From: Phallus indusiatus
Lineage: Eukaryota > Basidiomycota > Agaricomycetes > Phallales > Phallaceae
Length of the DNA stretch: 64,000 nt
NCBI GenBank assembly: GCA_027605045.1
Contig: JAQFWX010000057.1
Location: 62,001 to 126,000, forward strand
Reading direction: 5' to 3'
Under the pieces are notes generated by a model. That model ran no database searches and was not told where the DNA came from. It saw only the letters and a program-made list of their open reading frames with translations. Each line of letters starts with the position of its first letter. Position 1 is the first letter of the stretch. Positions 55,073 to 64,000 of the stretch are shown here, in pieces. The position numbers and the translations under genes were made by a program.

Positions 55073-56314
55073 CTACTTTCCATTTATCCATTGCTCATGT
55101 CGTTTCACCAGCTCCTCCACTATCTCACTTTCAATCTCACTTTGACCTTCTTTGAGCCGAATCCATGTTTCTTCAAAACCATTTGTACCCGAGTTTAAAG
55201 GAGTGACAAATACGACTTCAAATTTCCGTTTATGAAGATCATTCCCAATGACAACTTGATGTCCATATCTTTCTAAGGCAGCACGCGCTTTGGGTATCAA
55301 TAAAGCCTCATCGGTTTCTAGCTAAGAGAAGCGAATAATGAATCGTCAGACGCCAAATATTTCGCCAGAAAACGATGAATACTTTGAAACTGATAACGTA
55401 GGCCTCAGGTGTCCATTCGTTCACCATAGGCTTCAAAATCTTTGGTACTTGATCCATTTCGATTTGAAGAGATCCCTTGGTCGACTGAATCTTATGCTCC
55501 GACTTGCAAGAAATTTGAATTTCTTTTTCTCTTAAGAATCAATGGATCCACTCACCATCTTCTGAGTGGGTAAAAAAAAGTCGCTAACGGCGGCGGCCAA
55601 ATAATATAATGCATATCGCTTCCTCACGCTCAACTCTTTCGATATGGCGCGCAGTAGGTATAGATATTCGTTGATAGTGACAAAAGTGAGGGTATGTAAC
55701 ATGCCCCGTGCGCGCACATCCTTGTAGGTCTTGAGAACCTCTTCGAGTCTCGGAACTTCAGGAGGCGACACTGAAATTTGTACACCGTCTTTACCGTCTT
55801 TGAATTCCAAGAAGTCTAAAAATGGGTTGGTGGAGTGAGAATAGTGGCGACTGAAGGGTTGTAGACTGAATTGGCGGTGCATGAAAATAACGGCGTATCC
55901 ATGTTTGAGGAAGTATTCCGCAGATGTAGCTCCTCTTGTACCTAAGGAATCATCATCACAAACTCCTTTCAACGAGAGCATCGAACAAATGACGAACCAG
56001 CGCTGAAGTTATCCAAAAACCGAACACTAAAGCGAGCTATTCAGCATCCTTTTTAAAAAGCTGTTTCTTCTTTTGAAGGGTCTCACACATTGAGTTCCAA
56101 GGGTACAGTAGTACCTCCGCTCTGTCATATATCGTTACCCGGTCACCAACAGCCGTGCAAATACACCCAAACAATCTCTCACCGTGACAAGAGCAATGCG
56201 TCTGTTTTCCTGAACATGTTTCACTATAAATTGTTTTACATCGGAAAGCAATTCTTCGAGATTCGGCGGTGGCGGTTGTGTTTCAAAATACGACTCTGCG
56301 GAAAAGCTCGACAT
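55073..56314 (-). CDS. CAB2: Phosphopantothenate-cysteine ligase
   Basis: The second enzyme of coenzyme A synthesis from phosphopantothenate, joining it to cysteine with nucleotide use. It starts MSSFSAESYFETQPPPPNLE at 56314; an upstream in-frame ATG at 56368 is less likely. The SGGTTVPLE segment, then FSAGTRGATSAEYFLKHGYAV, YLAAAVSDFFLP and IPKARAALERYGHQVVIGND define the DFP/PPCS fold. It ends VEELVKRHEQWINGK with TAG at 55073. There are a few short introns. Its 3' part was copied in the duplicate unit upstream of copy 2 of the P-loop gene. Confidence 0.88.
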
Positions 56315-56441
56315 TGGGACGGGTCGCTTTATCGAATTGTGCTTCCGAAAATCACATGTTACCGTCACACGTCACAGCAACAAGGAGTCAAAACTGAATA
56401 TGAATAGCAAATGAAAAATTAAATTTTTGTTAAATATATAT

Positions 56442-58303
56442 TCAAGTTCTAGGTTGCGCAGCCAACGCAGCATTCATTCCCATCCAGCTTTTCTCAACTA
56501 ACCCTAGCAGTTTGCCCATATCGGAACTCCAATCATTCATGACGTCTTCTGCAGTGCGTTTCTGCGTAAAAGTGACGATCCCATTCGGCCGATCGATCCT
56601 TGCCCAAATGCTTCCTGAAACAACGAGACGACATAGTGTTTCTTCGGTTTGCTCCTGGGATAAGTCTAATAACGCCTGCAGCCGCGAGAGTTGAATCCGA
56701 GTGTAGTAGTGCGCGATAACGCGTATGTTCTGTTTATTTTAGTCTTAACCCCCTGAAACAGGAAAAGAAAGGGGAGGAGAAACAATACGCACATGTTCAA
56801 TAACACGTGTATGGAAGTCCTCCCATTGCTTTTCGTTTGCCGGCCCGAAGACAGTTGTTGACCGCAAGGTTGATCCATAGATACTTTCGATACCCGACCA
56901 ACGCATCAATTCACGTGTTGTAAAGCATTTTACAAGATTACTAAATGATGTCAAGGTTAGTACAGCATTTGAAAACAAAAAAAAACCCAAAATTCCATCA
57001 GCATACTAATGAAGTTCCATTTTGGCTAGTGCCGGGTTCGCAAACAAATGATGCAGCATGTCCGACTGTTCATTATCGTAAGGCGCCAAAAGTACATAGT
57101 ACACAATGTATTCCAGTGCCTGATGGTCATAATGAGATGCAAGCTATTGATCATCCACCAATAAGGACGTACTTGAAGACCCTTATTCCCTTCGTCTTCC
57201 TTTATTGACGGTGTCTCCCAAATCTTGTAGTAGTGTTTGGCGACGTCAAGATAGGCCGTTTGATGAAGAGAATATTGGATCATCAGATCATAATATTTGA
57301 GTTTAAGGTCCTACATCATGTATAAGACCTAAGAAAGCACGAACACGGAGTATGAGGAAAACTCTTACTAACCTCATTTTCTTTCTCTTTCAAAAACGGT
57401 TCATTTACTTTCCTCCCTCCTACTCGTGCTTTAGCCCACTCCGCTTCACCATCAGCGAAAGCGCTACTTGAACTATCCTGACCCGTCTCACGACTCTGTT
57501 TGGCCTTCTTGGCTTCTTCATCCTTCACCTTAGCAACACCAATCAAGAGCCGCATTTGTTCCAGCAAGAATTCAGTCTTCTCCCTCCGCTCCATGGAAGA
57601 ATATGTTTCAACCTGTAGCTCCGAGAGTAAATCAGATGCAGTCTGCAATTCTTCTTTTGGCGTCAATGAGGATGCCGCTAGGGTTTCATGGTAATGAGCC
57701 AAAGACAAGGTTACTCGTGCTCGAGGTGTCTCCAGGAATATCTGCCAACGTACATAACATATAAGAAGAGATGTTCAATGAATAAATAACGCTGTAATGG
57801 ACGCACCTTCCCTTCTGTGACCTCTCGTAATGCATGAATGACAGATAACCATGTCTCCAACCCTTGTTGTTGCTGTATTGTTTCTAGCCACTTCATAGTG
57901 AGCTCGACAATTGCCTGAACGACGCTCTTCAATTGACCATGCTTCTTCGACAAAAGGATTAAATTGCTGGTTAACGATTTGTAGTTCTTAGCTTCGTGGG
58001 TCAATGTTAAGAGCTTTTCCGCTAGCCGAGTCGTCGATTTAAGATCAGAAGCCTTATGAAAGCAATTAGTGTTCAGCTTCAGATGGAGTATTGGAGGAAT
58101 TGATAGTACATTTCGAGTTTGTTTCTCCAATGCGAGAATCTTTTCAATGGCTTCCTGTAGATTGCCTGACTTCAAGAGATTAAGTAGTATGCTCGCGTTT
58201 CTTTACAAAAACCGCTCACTTTCGCATTAGCCTCAACCTCTGGAAGTAGGGTATCTACTTCTGGGGTATAATCCCTTTCCTGTTTCTTTGGTTCAGCAGA
58301 CAT
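56442..58303 (-). CDS. RPN5: 26S proteasome regulatory subunit Rpn5
   Basis: A non-ATPase lid subunit of the 26S proteasome (PSMD12 in animals). It starts MSAEPKKQERDYTPEVDTLL at 58303. Helical repeats follow: SGNLQEAIEKILALEKQTRN, LTSNLILLSKKHGQLKSVVQ, QQQGLETWLSVIHALREVTE, and KYYDLMIQYSLHQTAYLDVA. The C-terminal PCI domain has KCFTTRELMRWSGIESIYGS, then HYYTRIQLSRLQALLDLSQE and WARIDRPNGIVTFTQKR. It ends AALAAQPRT with TGA at 56442. There are several introns. It is intact as far as can be read. Confidence 0.9.
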
Positions 58304-58588
58304 AATGATAGTGCTTTTTGGAAAGGTTGCGTAATCGCGGAAGTGACGCGTTCTCGTCACATTTGTCACAGTCACGTCTTGAGATATAAAACTTGGAATT
58401 TGAATATATTTTCAAACAATTATATGTAGCTACATGCATGAAAAAATAATACAAGTGCCGGTGTTATTTGTAATTATGGTATATATGAACATTTGAGGGA
58501 ATAAATGGAAGAGACCAATTTAGTACCAGCGGCCAGGAAAAATAAAAATATTTAATGTAATAGTGATGTCCAAAACGTTATGTTCCTC

Positions 58589-60040
58589 TTATTGTTTGTC
58601 GCCCTTCGCCCACTGCAAAACAAAATAACCCAAATGCCTACAGCTATCGGTGTGTATCTTTTCACCGACAACTCCCCAAGGAACGATAGACAACTTGTAA
58701 GTGACACCTGTCTTCATTACACCTGTCCCGGTTTCCTGATTTATAGTGCCCTCCATCTTCCAAAAGCGATCCTCGTCGCTGACGGTCGCATTCATTGTAA
58801 TGATGCTTCTATCCAAAAACGAGAGAGCTGATTTTTTCGCAAGACCTTGTGGCTCGATGTCTAATGTCATAGGCGAAGTTTCTCCGGTGACTTTGCGGTA
58901 GAAACCTTTCAGTAATATTCGGGAAGTTTTGAAACGGTCGACTGCTTGTCGGACACCCGGTAATTTAGTTCCTTGACCATGTGACAGAGATATATGTGGC
59001 GGATCATAGTCCGCTGATGTGATAGAACAGTGCGATAGCGTAGGATTGGTGAAGCATCCAAACGTGTAAATGAAATTTACTTGAGTAGCGTTGAGTAAGG
59101 GCGATTCGTCTTCTTCGAAAGATAGGGTTTGGGCGAGGGCTGTCAGATCATCATCGTCTTTTATGTATGATGTTTGACCTGTGTATAATCAGAAAGGCTG
59201 AATATTATTTTTTTTGGAAGGAGAACATACAGTGCACATAAGCCGCGACGACGAACGTCTTAAGATAACGAAGTTTCCAATTATATGCGGGTATTTGAGC
59301 CACGAATCCAACAAAACTGAGATGTTTTAGTTTGGCGAGAGACTCGAGTTTGCTAAAATTATGTTTATCTGTAGTAAAATAGTTTAGTGGGAAAACTAAG
59401 TTTCGGAAGAAAAATTTGATTACGTACCATGTTCGGTGACAATGTCAAGGAGAATTCGTAACAGTCTCTCGACGGATTTCTTTTGATGTTTATCCAAATC
59501 CGGGAGCTTGACGGTGGATTGTTTTGGTAAGCTGTCGTATAGGGCCACAATTTGATCTCTGCGGATGGCTGATTTGGCTAGGGAAAGCCACACACGCGAC
59601 TTGTGGTCTTTTCGCGACTGCACCCGACGAGCCATGGCGTCGAAGTCCCATCCGTTGCCGCGAAAATAGGACTCGAATGCCTTCTCAGCGAGCTTATCAC
59701 GGCATTGGGGGGTTACGCTCGTCAGACTGAGCAAGTCCTGCGATTGGAGATACGGAGATAAGAGAGGAACAACGGCATGAAAAGTGCGTCGGGATTCCGA
59801 TGTGCTACATGAGGATTGAGTTGAAGTGGTGGGTGAGTGCGACAGAGACGGCGGGATTGACGAGAGGGGGGTGTCAGGACGCGAGATGCTAGAGTTGGAT
59901 CTCGCGCGACGAATCAAAGGGGGAACGAGGAGAGAAATGGTAGCTCTCCTTGACTGAGAAACTGTTGGTGGAGAAAAATTCATATCACGGTCGAAGATGG
60001 TGTTGAGAAGAGTGTGAATGGCTGGGAGTTGAAACGTCAT
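58589..60040 (-). CDS. Hypothetical protein
   Basis: It starts MTFQLPAIHTLLNTIFDRDM at 60040. A Ser/Pro-rich N-terminal part is followed by a helical stretch (VVPLLSPYLQSQDLLSLTSV, FESYFRGNGWDFDAMARRVQ) and introns near 59370-59420 and 59175-59230. The C-terminal part reads LSFEEDESPLLNATQVNFIY and ends YFVLQWAKGDKQ with TAA at 58589. LLSLTSVTPQCRDKL could be a weak F-box-like helix, but this is uncertain. No family is named. Confidence 0.6.
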
Positions 60041-62188
60041 TTATAAGGTGAAAGAGGTGAAGGTTGTGGTGTGGACTTGGTCCCTTTCAAGAGAAAAAAG
60101 GACCAGGAGGACCGACGACCCACTTAAATAGTCGTCATTCACGACGGAAAGCTGTGGTGTAAGAATAAGAAACGAAAACGTGTGCTCGGGACAAAGAAAC
60201 TTGTTTTGTCCACACTGAGTCGGAACGTGAGCACAGCATTAGGATTGCATGCGGCAGTGCTCAGTGTCACAGCGTGACTGTCACTCATCGTCTATCATTA
60301 CTCCGTACGGTGGTGCCAAATCAAGGGCATTCCGAATCCGCTGGACTGACATCGCCCGCATGTTTTACTCATGGCTCTCAACTTGGCCAGCACTCTCTAG
60401 AAGCTCTTGACTCTGTTCTTATTATTAATATTCAGCGACTTAGCTCTAGAAATTTCTCCCATTTTCCGTATATCCGCATGCGAGTCAGTGCCCCAAACAG
60501 GTTATTAGCCGGTGCAGATTGTGAACTGCTTTACCCATCATTCTCAAACGAGCCAACAAAAAATGAATGTCCTGATGACTAATTTGTGCGAAAACGGAAA
60601 TTTTATTCCGAAAGCTTGGTAGCTGCGTCGGAAATAGATGGCACAGCCTTTGGAATCAATGAATCTTCTTTCAAGAAGTTAAACCAAATTTCTACTCACT
60701 CTTGAATATACTTTGGCTAATCCAGATGTTATTTTAGAGATCCAACGCCACCTCTCAGTTTGGTTCACAGAATTCGCTTTTGGCCATTTATTTTTGACCA
60801 AAACTGAATTTAATCAGATCAACTTACATATCATTGGAAATAGCTGCAAGCTTAAAGTTTTGACTTCCATCATGTGGTCTTATGAGCGCATCCATCTCTC
60901 GTAAGGCTAGCCATGGCACTTCTTTTCAGTCCAGGATTTGCCAAAAAATTCAACCGCACGGCATTCTGCCTCAACTTCTATGCTTATCATGAATTGTCGA
61001 TCGGATCTTGGGAAGCTCAGGTACATATTCTCATCCATCTTTCGAGGACAGTACTAGCCATGGAAAGATGTGAGACGTCGCAGCTTTTGATTTACAGATA
61101 TACTTGCCTAGGCTATAGGACGAATATCATATCATGTAGCCTTGGCAGCGTTCTTGACTTGAAATTCATTTATCAAGGTCTTGAGGCACTCTTTCCCCCA
61201 ACGTTACAGGAACTTACATGTGCAGGTCCCATGACGCCTATAGCACTTTATACACCATGAAGGATCCCATCAGGTACACCGATAAACCACTAATAATTGC
61301 GTTTCTTAACTTTAAATGAAATAAATACAAAATCACAGAGCATAGATTGAAAAACCTTAGTTGGACCGCCTTCGTCACATATTTTATGTTGTCCGGCGCA
61401 GTTTATCCTACTGACGGGTGTTTTCAACACCGACTGTCATTGAAACCAATCCAACCACTTTTCGCAAGTATGTGCCAAATGATGATTAAAGGCATCACAG
61501 ATCGACCACCGGCGAAAATACGACCTCACGATGCCTATTACAACTTGAAGCTGTATGCATTTAGCAATTATGCCACTCTGGCGGATAGCCACCAGCGTCG
61601 GCTGTTAATTGAATGTTTGAAGTATTATCAGTATTCGTATGACTAAAATTTGACCGCAGGCCTACTAAGTGAGGTCCTTATTCACTCATTCAAGCCCTTG
61701 ATGGTCGGAAACAGTTTGAAGCGCATGCGATGGGAGCACTCTTGGGGCTCTGGTTCATATATTTTAGCCTTTAAGTATTTCATGTACAATGCCGGAAGGC
61801 TAAACATCGGTGTTTTACATGTTCCAAGATTACTACTACCGTCCAGGTCGATACATGACACGCAATCGTTCGGCACGCTCTGTTGTTCAATCACCCATAG
61901 CAATTATGAATCAAGCTGAGCAACCTGTCTCATTATTAGCTCAAGTGGACAGTTGGGTGGCAATCCTGTAAACCCATGCAGTGTCATTAATTGTCATTCA
62001 TCGTTCTTTCATCTTTCCGTCGGCTTATGTGGACCTCTTAAATTCAAGGGGTCGCAGCTCTGCACAGCATTTATTGCGACATCGGGAATACTGTCAAAAA
62101 AATCTTTTCTCCTTCTCCCCATGAATTGAATTTGAATAATTCTTTGACTCAATTGTCCCTGAACGACATAGTCAATGTCTGTGAGGAA
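60041..62188 (+). other. Degraded coding-like region
   Basis: Short plus-strand frames (60713-60904, 60913-61260, 61347-61646, 61650-61919) look like pieces of one or two former proteins, for example NLSWTAFVTYFMLSGAVYPT and DRPPAKIRPHDAYYNLKLYA. They are broken by stops without plausible splice sites. The family was not identified. It is probably a decayed gene; no complete gene is supported. Confidence 0.35.
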
Positions 62189-62398
62189 CTAAGCGAGTAG
62201 CAATGCAGTCGAAGTAAACGCCACAGACCCGATACAGATTTGAACAAAATCAGGCGAGAGGCCTTGCACATACGTACATACATAGCCCTGGTTCCCGTTC
62301 TCGGTATATTTGACCAATATACCACCGAGTACAAAAGTTGCGACCCGAGTCACCCGATGGTGACGATTTTCGGCGACTTTTGAGTTTGAGCCCATCAT
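62189..62398 (-). CDS. Possible small membrane protein
   Basis: A 69-residue frame starting MMGSNSKVAENRHHRVTRVA with two hydrophobic stretches (VATFVLGGILV and VAFTSTALLLA). An alternative reading places an intron (gtatgt...) in the middle. There is no family match; it could be chance. Confidence 0.25.
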   Translation of the reverse strand: MMGSNSKVAENRHHRVTRVATFVLGGILVKYTENGNQGYVCTYVQGLSPDFVQICIGSVAFTSTALLLA

Positions 62399-62720
62399 GA
62401 CGACGTTGTGACGGCGGCCTTCTATTCGATTTTCACCAGCTTCGGATCAATCAGAGTCGGGGAAGACATAAGGGGATCATCGATCATCATTAGACTCTCT
62501 CGCGTTGTTATGTGCCCACAGAAAAACACCAGAAACTATCAGGGAGATGGCTGGAGATGGTGATGGAGCTTTTGAGTGACAAGAGTGACAACATCACTGC
62601 ATCACGGTCGCTACACTGGGCGCTTATTGAGCCAATAGTGTTCTTCGTAATGCCCGACTCTGCCACGACAACCATCATCGAGGCTTTGCCCATTATACTC
62701 TCATTGCTGGATTAAGAGAT

Positions 62721-63606
62721 ATGTCGGACGACGTAGCTTCACGTTCATCATTCTTATGTATGTATATGAGCAATCATCCGGACACGCTAGGTACGCGATG
62801 AAATATCTCGCTTTACGTGCCATGTTCATCTCACCAAAACCTTTCTTTAGTTGCATATGTCAGACATTTTGGAAAGATTCAGCCCTTGGTTGAATCTGCT
62901 TCAATGACCTCTATCAACTCAAAAGTGAATATCGTGGTTTATTTGTGCTCTCAGACATGGTGCTAAACGATATGAAGGCGATGTCACTCAGCTACGTCCT
63001 AAAAGGATCTAAGGAGAAAGGAACCGTAAACGTCCCTTTCGAACCGCCTCTTTCTGGTTATGATGAAGTAAAACCACGGCTGCTGTCAATGAAACTGGAT
63101 GCTGAAGAAAGTCTCGGCATGGTCGGTATTAAAATGAGTTTTCGTCAATATCCGAGAAGCTAACAATGAAATTACGCTTAACTAGGTTAAACGACCACAG
63201 ATTACAACGTTCGAAGTTGGACCTGAAATTCTCACTACACTATCCCTGATTGCATTGTTCATTTTCGTCACTTTCTCGGAGCAAAGGCCATATTCTACGA
63301 TACACAATATAGGACCCTGGCTTCGAAACGCTGTTGGGGGACCCAAGGTTCTCAAAGCAATCTGGATTATTGCCTACACTCTTCATTTTCTAGAAGCTGT
63401 ATATGTGTTTGTACTTTGCAGAAGGCATTCAACAGGTTTTGTGCTTGGGGTATGTCCTGTGCGCTTTCCATCTTTTTCTAGTCATTCACATGTCTTTTCA
63501 GGCGAAATGGGTTACAATCACATTCTTAGCTGGATATCCCGGATGGAGTAGGTTAAAGCGGTTAATTCAAAAGGCCAGGATAGACTCGATTACCAAGATT
63601 CATTGA
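62721..63606 (+). CDS. DUF2470/DUF4499-type membrane protein
   Basis: It starts MSDDVASRSSFLCMYMSNHP at 62721. The N-terminal domain resembles DUF2470 (NHPDTL-VAYVRHFGKIQPLVE-SASMTS). The middle reads VPFEPPLSGYDEVKPRLLSM. The C-terminal part is a membrane domain of the DUF4499 type: EILTTLSLIALFIFVTF, then WLRNAVGGPKVLKAIWIIAY and TLHFLEAVYVFVLC. The last exon after gtatgt..ttcag ends ARIDSITKIH with TGA at 63604-63606. At the intron 62930-62955 the two exon phases fail to match by one base, so the gene may be slightly broken or use an unseen site. Confidence 0.6.
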
Positions 63607-64000
63607 TGGTTTTCTCGGTTTTCTCACCACACGTGGTATACCAAAATCTAGCTGGGTGGATCAACTGTCTTGCGATGTACAATATTCTGTTTGGTTCAAG
63701 TCAAAATGTGAACAGAGGATCTTGTAAAACCTACATTTTGACCAGAGCAGCCAGTTATTCGGAAGCCTTGTGCCCAAGTTCAAGCTCCGAACGGCACCAT
63801 GATGACAACAACTTGAAGCAAATCTGTCCGTTCCAATGCTAGGAACTGGTCGGGAAGTAAACTGGCTCTATTGTGTTTTGAGGTATAAAGGGGTTACTGT
63901 TGCCAAAGATGTTGATCAGCGTGATCTTTTCGCGTAAGAGTTTAGATGGAAACAAACGCTAATACTATGTAATAGACAGAGTCCGCTCATCACATTCGGG
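63607..64000. other. No gene supported
   Basis: Flanking DNA to the window edge. Short frames show no motif. Confidence 0.4.

Overview
The window looks like a transposon-rich stretch of a basidiomycete genome, probably an Agaricomycete. The genes have many short introns (about 50-70 bp, GT..AG). A fungal laccase sits next to a GMC oxidoreductase. The mobile DNA is Ty3/gypsy chromoviruses, Ty1/copia, a Tnp2-type (CACTA-like) DNA transposon and a Tc1/mariner-like non-autonomous element. No RNA gene, CRISPR array or bacterial operon was seen.

Positions 1-41470 are mostly mobile DNA and broken genes. A Tnp2 transposase (minus strand, 1-2875) and a divergent companion gene (plus strand, from 3405) are cut by two solo LTRs and by a complete 9590-bp gypsy element (4569-14158, minus strand, TSD attta). 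This element is packed from end to end with short perfect inverted repeats and carries extra reading frames after pol. A TPR co-chaperone-like gene (minus strand, 23412 down to 14825) is split by a nest: an outer LTR (15373-22633, TSD ggttc) holds a complete gypsy element (15468-21692, TSD acttc) and a different solo LTR (21970-22599, TSD ccctc). The complete gypsy element shows Tf1/sushi-type self-priming. An Ulp1-like SUMO protease gene (24190-26382) has a solo LTR inside an intron. A CACTG-motif cluster and a Tc1/mariner-like element (26823-28371) follow, then a GMC oxidoreductase and a laccase. A copia element with identical LTRs (35880-41469) has two gypsy-family solo LTRs inside its single polyprotein frame.

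From 42100 to 58600 the window is ordinary gene-dense host DNA: a helical unknown protein, Rad6/Ubc2, two poorly supported unknowns, a Chk2/Cds1-type FHA kinase, Mediator subunit MED7 divergent from a BuGZ/ZNF207-like zinc finger gene, two tandem P-loop kinase-like genes, phosphopantothenate-cysteine ligase (CAB2) and proteasome subunit RPN5. A hypothetical gene (58589-60040), a degraded stretch and a DUF2470/DUF4499-type membrane protein end the window.

The genes are independent housekeeping or lifestyle genes, not one pathway. The strongest unusual signal is the hairpin-tiled gypsy element. Next are the self-priming LTR family, which has seven solo LTRs against one complete copy, and the nested, TSD-marked insertion history.
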